Below are positions 1 to 11,735 of a stretch of 64,000 nt of DNA, piece by piece. Every line of letters starts with the position of its first letter. Within the stretch, counting starts at the first letter, position 1. The stretch comes from Vishniacozyma victoriae (lineage: Eukaryota; Basidiomycota; Tremellomycetes; Tremellales; Bulleribasidiaceae), in the NCBI GenBank assembly GCA_017654735.1, contig JADPYG010000088.1:248001-312000 (forward strand). The letters run 5' to 3'. The translations under genes and the position numbers were made by a program. The notes beneath the pieces were generated by a model. It worked only from the letters and a program-made list of their open reading frames with translations. It was not told the DNA's origin and ran no database searches.

Positions 1-2357
1 CACCACCCGATCCATTTTCAGGTTGAAGCTCCTGAAAAGCGGTGGGAGCTGGTACAGTAGGTTTATTCAATTGATCTTCTGGCGATATGGAAGTCTTCGG
101 CTGGACTTTGGTAGAATTTGGGGAACCTTCGTATGGAAGTTCAGAAATTCGAGGAGAGGTAGGTACACCCGGTACTGGTTTTCTACTCAATGTAAACCTA
201 GAAGGAGGTCGGGGCATGGATGGAGGTCGAGATGGGACTGGTAGGCCGATATGAGGTGGAGGGTGTGGGGTGGGTGGGACGGATTGTCTTCCGTCTGATG
301 GGGGTGCGGCAAACATTGAAGTGATCGAGTATGCGCCGCTAGTATGTGTCATTCGTTTTTGTTGAGTAGGAGGTCGAGATGGACCAGCGACGGGTGAAGT
401 GGGTGAGGCGGTATCACTTGGTGTCGCACAGCCTGAATAAGCTAGTTGGAGCTGCAACTTTTCAGAAGCTGCTGAATCGAATGTATTGCCTGGAGTCGTC
501 CTAATGGCGGAAGCGGGTGGAGTTACATTTTCGTCATCGACCGTATAAGCCGGTAGGGTACCTGTTGTTTCTCGCCTTGAAGCTGGATAGACCGAGTTCG
601 GGTATCGAATAGGAGTAGAAGGAGGGAAAGGTAGACCCCTTGTACTCTGAGCATCGGAAGATTCCTCATCACCACCATGATACTGTTCACTACCGATTGC
701 ACCTGCCGTTTCTTCGAATATAGAAGCGTTCGGCATAAGTGATCCTCGGATACTTTGCGGTAAGGAGCGTAGTTCCATTGGAGGAGATCGACTCATTCCA
801 CTACGTCCACTCCTTGGTGAGAGTGAAGCGATTTCTTCTTCATGATTCCAATTTGAAGGTGGACTCGAAGCGGACTTGTTCCAATGTTCAGACATTCGTT
901 GTCCTTTTGCTTCTTCATAGCTGACAAATACCAGATCTGCCTCACTAGGTTCTGAATGGGTAGAGTATCGAGACGATTTAGGTTCTTCAGACCAATGGGA
1001 TTCAGAGTTTGGGAATTTGAAATCGGCAGAGGAGGACTGGGAGAATTGGCGATTATGCTCGTTGGCCAGTTTGACTCGTCGGCTTCGGCGGCGGCGTATA
1101 AAGAAGAACAGGAATACGGCAAGGAGGGTAAAGATGATGAATGGGAGTAGGAAGAAGAGGACTAATTTTCCAGCTAGAGAGTCGACAAAGGATTGAGGAG
1201 GAGCTGGGGCGGGGTTGCTACTTGTCAGCTAAGTTCCGCTAGGCCGTCGCAGTTGTACATACATCATGGCGACCGTATCGGTAGTAGTCGTAAACAAGAC
1301 GAAATCAAGAGACATCTTGGAATCGGCAATGTTGGTCATGATGACCTCTGTCTTGACCGAAGGGTCCAGCCCTGTTCGAAACCAAAGGAGCTCATACTGC
1401 ATCGGCCATGATGACTGATATCAGCCATGGTCTTGGGGGGTGCGGATGATATGACGTACAGTAAGGTTGATAGCGGACTCTACGACCTGGTCATTGATCG
1501 ACAGAGTGGCAGAACCGTAATCGGGTCCGACGTTTCCGTAAAGGTATACCGCGGAGCCTATTCATCAGATCGTAGCCCTGTTCGGAATAAGTGTGGTGAT
1601 CTTACCTGCTCCGGTGAACCCAACACTGGACCCCTTCTGCTTAGTAACAGCAAGAGTCTTGTTGTAGAAATTATCGAGACCATCCTTTTCAGCCAACTCA
1701 GTCTCAGCCCCCGCTCGGACATCCTCCCATCCACCAACATACTCGAGCTTGACTTCACCATCACTCGATTGAGCAAATGTATTATCAATAGTAACATTGA
1801 CCATTCCAGATGGTTCAGCGGGTCTACTTCCATCCACCCCCCAGAAAATAACTTCAGTATCGGCTGGCATATTTCCTACATCCCAGTAAATCTCGTGGGT
1901 GCCCAAAGGAAGCGAATAGAGTGAGAAGGGGATATCGGTAGATGTTTCGGCTGAACGTGTTGCACATGCTGGAATTGGGTTTGAGGAATTGATCGAGATG
2001 ATGGCGGTACAATTCTCGAAAGAGGGGACGAGGAGAGTAAGGGAAGTGGCTGAAGTGTCAATATCCTGAAATCACAGCCAAAGGATACATGACCGTACCT
2101 GCTAGATTGAACGAAACCCTTGATGCCGAAGCGGAAGCCATGTGAAGCGTCTGGTCGTATCCGTTTGGTTGTGCTGCATAGCCAGTAGACCAATCATCGG
2201 TGGTATAGGTGAACATGGGCGAGCTAAAGGGGTGGGTTTAGCTTAGTTTAGATAAGGTATAAGATAACTCACTTGTCTGGGACAAAGAACGAGGAAGCAG
2301 CCATAGCCCTCTTGACTGACTGATGTTCATCCCTTTTGATACGAGGAGCGACCATGT
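1..2357 (-). CDS. Single-pass membrane protein with extracellular domain, 3'-partial
   Basis: The gene starts at an ATG at 2355-2357 and leaves the window at base 1, so the C-terminus is missing. The first exon gives MVAPRIKRDEHQSVKR and is followed by a GTGAGT intron. The N-terminal half (exons down to about 1430) is rich in Asn, Thr, Ser and Gly, with possible N-glycosylation sites such as NVT, NKT and NCT. It reads like the beta-type ectodomains common in basidiomycete surface proteins. A hydrophobic stretch near 1100-1180 (core LVLFFLLPFIIFTLLAVFLF) is followed by an Arg-rich stop-transfer run, then a long Ser/Pro-rich, probably cytoplasmic tail. I see no clear cleavable signal peptide. 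The family layout is known from basidiomycetes but has no established function, so I assign none. Confidence 0.75.
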
Positions 2358-3615
2358 TGAAGTCGATGTGTAATTGATGAATAAACAGGATGAATGCGAA
2401 TGAAGTGGGGTGGAGAACTGATGGCGCCTTCATATATAGATGAGAAAGTCACGCCTCGGTCGATACCCCCTTTATCATACACCTGCGCTCCAAGCTCGGT
2501 CGGCGGTTTAAGAAGAGCTGATTCTCGGAAGGAGGATGAGTGGTATGTAGATAGATGATGTTGTATGTCACTTGGTTACTGATACTGTGTCGTTCGTCTG
2601 TGTGCCGAATAAGCTACAAAAAAGGGTTGAAGGAAAGATGAGTAAGAGATTGTGTATATTGTATAACCCACACGTCCGGGAGGCTGATTATGGTTCCATT
2701 CGGTTCTATCCCGATGTCAGCGAGTCAAGTCAGCCAAGAGTTCTTTTAGTCTACCTTTACCGGTGTCAATGGTACCCTTGGGTGATATAGCGCCGAATTG
2801 CCCTGGCCATTGAGAGTAAGCCTTTGAAGTCTGTAGAAAGAACCCCAATCGGGAGTAGAAAATGTTTGAAGAAAGGAGGACAAAAGGACATGAGAGTTGT
2901 GTGGCGTGTGTGTTGACTCTAGGAGGGAAAGAGGACCGTGCTCAAACACATATACTCAAACCCGAAAGGGACAGGTCCGAACTAAGGTAACGTCAGAGCG
3001 CTTACACTAGAAGGGTGAGCGGAATCAAATTCTTGGGGAATGTCGCGTGGCAATTACCCCTTTGTACGAAGTCAGGAACAGCAGGGGTTTAGCCTAATTG
3101 ATTACTACTTCTGGTAATTTCCAGCCGACAACGGAGACTCCACCTCCACCCCTTGACTTTCTTTGGGGCAACGTCAACGTAGACAAGAGGCGTTAAAGAA
3201 TGGACCAAGAGTGGGTTGTCACCATCTACATTCCATCTGCACACTACACTCAACATTAAACTGGGCTCCATTTTTCCAACGAACCCCCGCATTATCACGA
3301 GCTAATTTCTCGATCACTGCAGCAAAGCACCAAAAGTATACACGAAACTCCAACTACACTGCCCTTTACACAGCCGCACACGACCTCTACCCCATCACTA
3401 CCACCAACACGAGGCCTCAAGGATTAGATCAAGGGATATCATCATCATCACACCTTAATAGAAGCCCACATCGTCACGAACTTCCTTTCATCAGAAGTGG
3501 TACACGCCTGTTTCACGTTGTCCTGCCCCATAGAATTGTTGGACCTTTGGGATATATAATAACGCGATCATTCCCAGATCTATCCATCTTCATCGTTTCA
3601 TCCAACACCAACATA
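2358..3615. other. Divergent intergenic region
   Basis: These 1.26 kb separate the starts of two divergent genes. An open frame in phase with the following gene reaches back to 3163. Its translation is a Ser/His/Thr-rich string that looks like untranslated leader, so I treat it as 5' UTR. I see no RNA gene or repeat here. Confidence 0.5.
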
Positions 3616-4428
3616 ATGCCAATTTCAACCACTATCCCCATCGTCACCTCGTTCGAGAATATGCCAGAGATGTCGGAGATATCACCCTGTGTCTCCAACA
3701 CTTCTGCCGAATGTGACGCGTCCAACACCTCGACATCCGAAGACGATCTTACCACCCCACCACAATCACCCACCAAATCTACATCAGTCCCTCCTTCCGA
3801 ATGGATCACCAAAGACCCCAAAACGGGTTTACCTCGATACAATTTCCCATCATTGACCAAGAAGAAGCCAACGGCACCATCACCCATCCTCAAGCCTACC
3901 ACCGATTTCACAGCACCTCCAATGTCTAATGATTGGATCAGTCACGACCCATCGTCTGGCAAGATCAGGTACAACTTTCCTTCACTCAATAAACGACCTA
4001 AAGCACCTCCACCCCCTGCTCCTAAATTCGACCACGACCAGGACGTTGCGTCTATCCCCTCTCCACCTCAATCGCCAGCCAAGAAGTCAAACAATACCTC
4101 TCCCTACACTCGACCTGGCGCTTCGTTGGCACTATCAGAAATGAGGAGTGGTGAACCCCGACAAACCCCTTCGCCTACCCCCCTCACATCTACCTCTACT
4201 TCAAACTCAATCTCTCCTCCCAAATCAGATCGACCCCAGGTCCACATGCCAAAATCCCAACCCCTCTCTCGGATGCTGTTCTCCAAACTCAGCGAAAACA
4301 CCCCAGGAGCACCTCCTTCGATTATGAGGAAACCCGCAAAACCCCAAAAACTGATCGTACCCACCAAATCATTCCAAACCGTCTTTGAACTCCCTTTGAC
4401 CTCGAGCGAGTTTGCTAGGAGGTTCTGA
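3616..4428 (+). CDS. Proline-rich orphan with duplicated RYNFPSL motif
   Basis: This is a single-exon gene of 270 residues. I chose the ATG at 3616 because upstream in-frame sequence looks non-coding in composition. The protein is mostly Ser/Pro/Thr-rich and probably disordered. It carries two copies of a motif, W-I-x2-DP-x2-G-x2-RYNFPSL-x-K, at about residues 63-87 and 106-131. Both are followed by Lys/Pro-rich stretches. A Pro-Ser-Pro rich middle and a short C-terminal segment ending FELPLTSSEFARRF complete it. I recognise no known domain. The duplicated motif suggests a short peptide that binds a partner. That is inference; function is unknown. Confidence 0.7.
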   Translation: MPISTTIPIVTSFENMPEMSEISPCVSNTSAECDASNTSTSEDDLTTPPQSPTKSTSVPPSEWITKDPKTGLPRYNFPSLTKKKPTAPSPILKPTTDFTAPPMSNDWISHDPSSGKIRYNFPSLNKRPKAPPPPAPKFDHDQDVASIPSPPQSPAKKSNNTSPYTRPGASLALSEMRSGEPRQTPSPTPLTSTSTSNSISPPKSDRPQVHMPKSQPLSRMLFSKLSENTPGAPPSIMRKPAKPQKLIVPTKSFQTVFELPLTSSEFARRF

Positions 4429-4665
4429 GGGATTTGAGGAGGGTTGTACACGTACAGAGACTCGCTTTGTACAATTTTCGATGTTGCTGTTCATTAGTCA
4501 TCATGTTTTATCACCAATTAGCATAGAGAGTAGGTAGTAGCAGTTAGCATACATGCAGTTTATACACTACGTTTTTCGTTCGTAGTTACGTGGGAGATAG
4601 TTGGACAGATAGGTGAAGTTGCATAGAGTACATTTTGACATTTCAGTGAGCTGATCCGCAGACGC

Positions 4666-5602
4666 CTACTGGTTCTCATGCTCTCCAGTCTTCCAATCCT
4701 CCCAACCCATCTTGACCCTCTGTGCCAAACTTGCGAAATCATCAAGTGCAGGTCGGACATCCAATATGAAAACAGGGTTTCCTTCCTCATCTTCTGGGGC
4801 GGAATAGTAATCAATCACATAACGCGTTGTTGTTGTTGGTGCTGGTGAGTCTTTTGGTGCGTCTGGTACTGGACGAGTCACTATCCAGTCATGTCTATCG
4901 AATGGGGGTTCGGCACTAATATCAGCTTTGGTCTTGTGGGCGAGAAGGAAAGCAAGCTTACTTGAACTTTGATGGAAAGATCTTTCCTGCCCATAGATGC
5001 ATTTGTGCTTTTGGCGAGATTTCTCCTGGTCTACCTTGGAATCTTGCCAACTGAGCGCGGTTTCCACTATACCATTAGCTCAACTCGACGAAAGCGGTGG
5101 AGACATACCCAGGCATCTTAGATTCCCACCGCATAACCTCCCTCCATGCCCTCTCGTTCAAGAAATTATGAATATCAACCATCATCTCGACGCTATCTTC
5201 TGGCGTTTCCCACCCTTTCCTCACTAGGGCATTGTAAAACTGTTGAGGACTTGGATAATCCCAAGTCGTCCCATCATCTGCATCATTCTGCGGACGGGGG
5301 ATCGTCGAAATGGTCCGTTCGGTAGGTAGATCTACAGTCTGATTAGGTTGTCTTTTTAGGGATAAATTGGCTGGGATCTGATTGAGGGGGTTGTTGGGAT
5401 CTTGTTTCGTATGGTCGATCGGGCATTTGGGAGTAGAGTTGGAAGGAACAGCAGGGGGAGCAGGGGCTTTGGGGAGATCGGAATTATGCATTGGGCACTG
5501 AGGGGGTGGGCGGCGGGAAGAAGAGGCGATGGGTGGGTGGTCGGATGGTGCGGACGAGGTGGTGAGAGTGTCAGAGACTCGAGGGCCGATTTGGAATCGC
5601 AT
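4666..5602 (-). CDS. CYC3: Holocytochrome c synthase (cytochrome c heme lyase)
   Basis: The enzyme attaches heme covalently to apocytochrome c in the mitochondrial intermembrane space. Three exons (5602-5109, 5066-4962, 4915-4666) join in frame to 282 residues. The N-terminal third is Pro/Ser-rich and holds two CP heme-binding motifs, CPMH and CPID. The family core follows: WDYPSPQQFYNAL, a HNFLNERAWREVMRWE segment, RFQGRPGEISPKA spanning exon 2, FDRHDWIVTR and RYVIDYY. The last two are hallmarks of HCCS. Intron 1 (5067-5108) and intron 2 (4916-4961) are canonical, and exon 2 reads correctly only in the spliced frame. I cannot tell whether it serves cytochrome c, c1 or both; CYC3 is used in the family sense. 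Confidence 0.93.
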
Positions 5603-5857
5603 CGTTTACGGTCAAAGTGGTCGAATGAAGTGTAGTGTATAGGTATGGGTGTGAGCTGTTGAGCTGATGAATAGTTGCGTTGATATCAAGTGAAATATGA
5701 CCAGATCGATTGGATAAGATTATCTTTCAACTTTTTGCCGCCTACAAGAGTAAACGGAACGGCTTCATCCGATACTATACTCGCGCGCCTAATCAAGTCG
5801 CGTCGCGTCTTAGAGTAAAGTAAAAGAAGTCAATGTTCATCAGTTAATCATATAACA
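5603..5857. promoter_or_regulatory. Bidirectional promoter with tandem GTCGC element
   Basis: These 255 bases lie between the divergent starts of the heme lyase and the DASH subunit gene. At 5797-5810 the sequence GTCGCGTCGCGTCT holds two overlapping ACGCGA-type sites when read on the other strand. The same 13-mer recurs before the dynein heavy chain. ACGCG cores are bound by MBF-type cell-cycle factors in other fungi; that role here is inference. Confidence 0.4.
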
Positions 5858-6269
5858 ATGTCAACATCAACATCGGCACTAAAAGCAAGACATTATAATG
5901 CCCTAGCGAACTCTCTTCGACAATTACAAAATGGTCTAAGTGGGTCTGAGGAACAGATGGATAGATTGGCAGAACATTTGGGGAGTATGCAGAAATTGGG
6001 TACTCATTCCGCTGCCCAGTATGTCCATTTTCTGTCCTTCTCCTCCGCTCTTTTCTCCTGTCCTTCTCCTTTTCCTCTTCTTCAGACTCGTCCTTCTCTT
6101 CTCGTATTCTCGTTCTTTTCTTCGGGGTTTACCGCGTGTTTCAGAGTAGTAGCTGACATGAAGATTCATGGCCGTCTCGAGATTGTTGGATAAAGAATTG
6201 GTCGACCTGGATGCCCAACATGAGAAAGAAGTGAGGGAAGCAGAGAAAGCTGGGCAGGCGAAGCAATAA
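5858..6269 (+). CDS. HSK3: DASH complex subunit, Hsk3-like
   Basis: Two exons (5858-6018 and 6164-6269) give an 88-residue protein. The body reads RHYNALANSLRQLQNGL, then a heptad-like acidic/Gln stretch, then LGTHSAAQFMAVSRLLDKELVDLD and a short charged tail. The RxYxxLaxxLxxLQ opening and the LG...FMA ending match the small coiled-coil DASH subunit Hsk3. The DASH ring couples kinetochores to spindle microtubules. The intron is 145 bases, longer than most here, and splits the Gln codon before FMA. The family call rests on a short pattern, and another small coiled-coil DASH subunit is possible. Confidence 0.68.
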
Positions 6270-6570
6270 GCCGAACAGGATTGAGTAGGCTGGAAGGAGA
6301 ATTTTGAAATGGACAATGGAGTTGGGACAGCATTTATCGAGGATCAGAAAAGTGGGCTGTTGTACTAAGGGGGACAAAGGTTGTATAATACCGGTGGTGG
6401 ATATATATGTATAGAGCGGATAATGGGTCACTGGGTACTCCAGAGGGGCTATGTGATATCAAGTGGAACCAATCTGACTTGATGAGTACCACGACAACGA
6501 GACTGCATAACATTTCTAAACCTCTTCTACGTCAAATCACTACCACCACCAAGACCAAGACCGGATTCAA
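6270..6570. other. Convergent 3' region
   Basis: About 300 bases separate the stop codons of the DASH-like gene and pyruvate carboxylase. I see no open gene or repeat. Both 3' UTRs and poly(A) sites must lie here. Confidence 0.5.
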
Positions 6571-9500
6571 CTAATGAGTAACCTCAACGACCAAATCGCC
6601 CTGTGCAATCGAATCATTCTCGACAACAAGGACTCTCTTGACTTTACCAGAGACTGGTGAAGAGACGACTGATTCCATCTGGATTGTCAGCTTTCTCCTT
6701 CTGCTTTAAAATATGGAACATACCTTCATGGCTGACAAGATGCAAAGTGGATCACCAGCTTTGACTTCCTGGCCCTCCTTGACTCGGACGTCGATTACGA
6801 CACCAGACTAGATGTCAGCTTCCCCAATATCTTCAAGACGTGAATCAGCCTACCATGGGAGATCCAACCGACCCAGGATCAGAAGAAGCCTTCTCCCTTG
6901 ATACATGCTCAATAGCAGCATTGTTATCGGTAATAATGACTGCACGAGACTATTCATCAGCTCAGTCTCTAGGTAAAGAGATGACTCACCTCTCCATTGA
7001 GCTCAAAGAAACATTCTCGAGTACCCTTTTCAGTGTTGAGGGGACCAATGGCTAGCAACTTGATAGTCAAGGTTTTACCCTGTTCGATAGAAATGGTCAT
7101 CTCCTCGCTAATAGCTGGCTTGGCAAGGAAGTATCGAGTAGGAACGACACTAGACCATCAGCTACCTGAATCGTGTGGCTAGAAGCTGACTCACCTGAGA
7201 TCACCATACTTGTCGATAAAGCCTTGGAACTCGTCGAAGACCTTGGGGTACATGCAATAACTCGAAACATCGAAATCATTGATATGAGGACCATATTTCT
7301 CAGTCAATTCCGCCTTGATCTTCTTGAATTCCAAAGGCTTCATATCAAGTCCAGGTCGACCGTCAACCCTCTCTTTACCTCTGATAATGTTGCTTCGGAG
7401 GGGTTCGGGGAATCCACCATAAGGTTGTCCGAGGTAACCCTGGAAGAACTCTACGACAGAAGATGGGAAATCGAGCTTGGTAGCTTGGTCGATCACGTCC
7501 TGTTTCGATAGATTGTTGGAAACCATGAACTGGGCGAAATCACCAACGACCTTGGAGGATGGAGTGACTTTGATGATATCTCCACAGAGGGCATTGGCTT
7601 CAATGTACTTCTTCTTGATATCGATCCACTGAGTACCGAGACCGAGCTGGGAAGCTTGGAATTGCAAGTTGGTGTATTGTCTACCATCAGCCATGTCCAC
7701 CTTCACCTAAAAAATACTCACCCTCCGGGCATCTCGTGGTCAAAGACACCAGAGTCGGAAGCTCGAACATTGGCCTCGAAACACTGGTACAATTGTCGGA
7801 TCTGGGACCAGTAGGTGTTGAGAGCCTGAATGTTTTCGTGCGAGATACCGGCTCCTAGACCAGACTGCTCGAGAGCAGCACAGACAGCACCCATAGCGGG
7901 CTGGGAAGTGAGACCGGATAGAACTGTAATCAGCACGCGCAGTAGCCTAAAACGTACCATCAATGGCAACATCGACGACATCAGCGCCAGCCTCGGCACA
8001 GGCAAGCATACTTCCTACAGCAATACCGGCGGTATCGTGCGAGTGTACGTGGATAGGCAAGTCGGGGTGAGCCTTTCGAATAGCACCAATCAACCTATCA
8101 TCAGCCTTTGTTAAAGTGGTTGACGTACATCCTAGCAGCCTCTGGCTTGAGTAAACCGGCCATATCCTTGATACCAAGTACATGAATGCCTTCACCAACA
8201 AGTTGATCAGTGAGATCGAGATAGTACTGCAAAGTGTACTTTGTCTTTTTGGGGTTGGCGACATCACCAGAATAACAGATTGTTCCTTCAACAACACCTC
8301 CAGCCTTCTTAGCGGCATCGATACCGAGTTTCAAGTTTTCGAAATAATTGAGCGAATCGAATACCCTAAAGATGTCAAGACCGGCCTCGACTGCTTTCTT
8401 TGAGAACTCATAAATGGCGTTATCGGGGTATGAAGTGTACCCAACAGCGTTTGCTCCTCGTACCAAAGCCTGAAGAGGGATGTTGGGTACGAGCTTTCGG
8501 AGTGTCCTCAATCGCTCCCATGGATCTTCGTACAAGAATCGCATAGCTACATCGAATGTAGCTCCACCCCAACATTCAAGCGAGTAGGCGTTCTGCAAAG
8601 CGTGCGAGGTCTCCTTGGCGATGTTGGCCATGTCGACAGTTCGCATTCGCGTAGCAAGCAAAGACTGATGGGCATCTCGCCAAGTAGTATCCATGATCAA
8701 ACACCCCTTGTATCCTCGGATAGCCTTGGCGAATGCCTCGGGACCCTCGTTGACGATGATATTCCTCCAACCATTCTCGCAAGGTCGAGAAGTATCGACG
8801 ACCTTGGTAGGATCGGCATTGTCGGTAATGGTAGGGATCAATGCCTCGGTCTTGAGTCCAGGTTCACCCATTTGACCTTTGATAGATGATCCATTGACAG
8901 ACAAGTCTCCCAAGTACGCAAGTAGTTTCTGAGCTCGGTTCTGCGATTGAACGAGCTTGAACAGCTCGGGGGTATCGTCGATAAAGGTGGTCCAGGTCTT
9001 ACCCGATTCGAAAACAGGGTGGGTAAGGAGTCGAATAAGGAAAGGAATGTTGGTCTTGACTCCTCGGATTCGGAATTCAACCAAAGCTCGAAGCATCTTT
9101 CTTCGGGCGACCTCGTAAGTGGCACCACTGACGGAACATTTGACGAGCAAAGAGTCGTAGTGGGGAGTGATCTGAGCTCCGGCGTATCCGGAACTGGCAT
9201 CGAGTCGGACACCATTTCCACCTGCTGATCGGTAGACTTCAATTTTACCAGTATCAGGCTGGAACCCTTGAGCAGCATCTTCAGTCGTGATTCGACATTG
9301 GATGGCGAAACCTCGTCGGTGGATGTGTTCTTGGGTAAGACCAAGCTGTTCAAGGGTGACACCAGCAGCAATCTGGATCTGGGCAGCAACGATATCGATA
9401 CCAGTGATTTCCTCGGTGATAGTGTGCTCGACCTGAATTCGGGGATTGATTTCGATAAAGTAATGTCGGCCTTGCTGGTCGACCAAGAATTCGGCAGTAC

Positions 9501-10674
9501 CGGCATTCCGGTATTTGACGGCAGCAGCGAGCTTGAGAGCATCGTCAAGGATAGCCTGTCGGACAGATTCATCAAGGTGAGGAGCGGGTGCGACCTCGAC
9601 GACCTGTTGTCAGCTCCCACCTCGCCACTTTTGGCTTACCTTCTGGTGTCGTCGCTGGACGGAACAGTCTCGCTCGAAAAGGTGGACACAGTTGCCTTCT
9701 CCATCAGCAAGGAGCTGGACCTCGATGTGTCGGGGGTGATCAAGGAATCCTGTCATCAGCTTTCGTATCCCGACCATTTTGATTTGACTCACGCTCGATA
9801 AAGACGGTACCATCACCAAAGGCAGACTTGGCTTCACTAACGGCTCGCTCAAAGTTCTCCTTGAAACTCTCCTGATCCCTAACAACTCGCATACCACGTC
9901 CACCACCTCCGAAAGCGGCCTTGATGATGACTGGGAAACCGTACTCCTTGATGAATGCATCGGCCAAGTCGAATGAAGCGACAGGTCCTTCGGTACCAGG
10001 AACAACAGGTACACCAGTCTTGATAGCTAGTGTCCTGGCTTTGGTCTTGTCTCCGAGAGCATCGATAGTCTCGGGTCGAGGACCGATGAATGCGATTCCT
10101 GCGTCTTCGACCTTTTTGGCAAACTCGGCGTTCTCGGAAAGGAATCCGTATCTACCAATAAGCAAGTAAACTTGATGTACAAGAAAGGAACGTACCCTGG
10201 GTGAATCATGTCAACACCATGCTCGAGGGCGACTCGGATAATATCGTCCTGAGCTAGATAAGCAGCAACAGGAGTCATGCCTTTTCCAACAAGATAACTC
10301 TCGTCACTCTTGTATCGATGGGCGTTCATCCTGTCCTCGTACGAGTAAATGGCAACAGTGGACATGGCGAGTTCGTGGGCGGTTCGGAAAACTCGAATAG
10401 CAATTTCACCACGGTTGGCAACTAGGACTTTCTTGAGTGGTCCGGCTGTACCAGCCTGTTTCTTTCTCAAGCCAGAGATCCTGCCTATCAGCACCCTTTG
10501 ACAATAGTGATAGGATGGACTTACGACTGCATGTTGTGCGAGGGAGTACCGGGGGTAGAAGGGAGGGTATCATCAATGTTGAGGTGGGACTTCCAAGCCT
10601 CGTTCTGTTGATGTGAACCAGGAGTGGGGGGACGGGATGTAAAGTTGACATGGGGTCGTAGGCGGATAATCATG
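6571..10674 (-). CDS. PYC: Pyruvate carboxylase
   Basis: The enzyme converts pyruvate and bicarbonate to oxaloacetate using ATP and biotin, feeding the TCA cycle and gluconeogenesis. The multi-exon gene encodes the full fungal layout. The biotin carboxylase domain starts [18 protein letters not shown] and includes the [15 protein letters not shown] and GGGGRGMR motifs and [20 protein letters not shown]. The carboxyltransferase domain has [33 protein letters not shown] and HVHSHDTAG. The C-terminal carrier domain has the biotin motif AMKM, with an intron exactly after the Lys codon. The start at 10672-10674 gives [19 protein letters not shown], in frame with the rest after splicing. An upstream ATG at 10787-10789 is not in frame. 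The Arg-rich N-terminus leaves location, cytosol or mitochondrion, open. Confidence 0.95.
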
Positions 10675-10789
10675 GTGGGACAGGAGGGGTTGATGGATGT
10701 AGTTGTAGTAGGATGTGTTGAGAGAAAGGCTAGGTCAGCTCAAGCACTTGTATACAGAAGCATACACTCACGGAGGTCGTGTCTGCCAT
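10675..10789 (-). promoter_or_regulatory. PYC leader with 42-nt intron and overlapping uORF
   Basis: An ATG at 10787-10789 opens a reading frame starting MADTTS. A GTGAGT...CTGACCTAG intron of 42 bases follows immediately. When it is spliced out, the frame runs 25 codons and stops at a TGA that overlaps the PYC ATG as ATGA. When it is retained, the frame stops at the TAG formed by the intron end. Either way it is out of frame with PYC, so it is better read as an upstream ORF than as the start. Translational control is inference. Confidence 0.55.
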
Positions 10790-11735
10790 TGTGGGAAGTG
10801 TGTCCTTTCCTTTGTGCTTCCTACTTGTCTCTAATCTGCTATGTGCAGTATTGAGCTAGCTGCACGTGGAGTGTAGGTGGGGGGGTTATATGTATGCAGT
10901 AGCTAAATAGCAAAGCTAGCTATGCTTTGTTTATGGGGTTTGAATGTAGTAGATGTGAAATTCCCAAAGAATGATGATTATGGCTTGACTAGATCTATTC
11001 ACTATCTACTCTTGTTCCTCCTGTTCTCTGGTTGGCGGATAACGGACCGGCATACTTAGACTACTTTGACCCGCTAATTACCTGATTGGCTACCCGGCAT
11101 TTTCACTACTATAGTCATTTCAAGTATCAAGCATATCCCCATTCAATGCATGGGATATCATTCCGCCGTTTACAGCGAATAGCATGCATTCACTCTCCGA
11201 AAAGGCCGACGCTTAGACCTACCCTCTATGCATATGAGGAGGTGTCAGCTGCTGATCAAGGGATGGAGAGCGGAGGTCCGGAAAAGGTACCGATACCGAA
11301 GCGACCTCCGTCGGCGGCCCGGATTGCCATCACGGACATCACGTCGAGGGATGATGTGATCGACTCGATGTGCTATATGTCATATGATGCCGAGAGCTGA
11401 AGGGCCACTTATCAGTGGTGAGATATCATCGGAAGACAGAGCTAGCCCGACGGCAATAGAGAGATGATCATCTGGTCCGGGGAGTCAATTCCGTGTTCTC
11501 TGGGCTGTAAACGCGACGAGATAATCTTGAAGTCGATCTTGGTTCGGATACAGCACTCGGACGGAGAGGATACACAGATGCAGATACTCTATTGTAAAGA
11601 GACTATGCTAAGGATACAACACTAGCTAAGCCACAGCGCCCAAGGATACAGACGAGTCGCAATATTGGTGATAGGGATCTGACGGTCGTGGTATGCCACA
11701 CCCGGGGGTCGTCGAGGGGACTGTTACCATTCGCC
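10790..11735. other. Intergenic region, no gene recognised
   Basis: This stretch lies between the PYC promoter and the 3' end of the G-gamma gene, both on the minus strand. A forward ORF at 11086-11400 has no recognisable domain, splice context or Kozak-like start, and I do not call it. I see no tRNA-like or repeat structure. Confidence 0.45.

Noticed and set aside
3163..3615. N-terminal extension of the RYNFPSL orphan
   Set aside because: The frame is open but the residues look like translated 5' UTR; the ATG at 3616 gives a cleaner start.
4962..5067. Alternative frame of HCCS exon 2 (ETALSWQDSK)
   Set aside because: Splicing places this exon in another frame that gives the conserved RFQGRPGEISPKA.
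9268..9801. Long ORF antisense to pyruvate carboxylase
   Set aside because: It mirrors the codon structure of a strongly conserved sense gene; no independent support.
10787..10789. ATG giving MADTTS as the PYC start
   Set aside because: Whether or not the leader intron is spliced, the frame does not join the PYC frame; it is treated as a uORF.
11086..11400. Forward 104-codon ORF
   Set aside because: No recognisable domain, splice context or conservation cue; likely chance.
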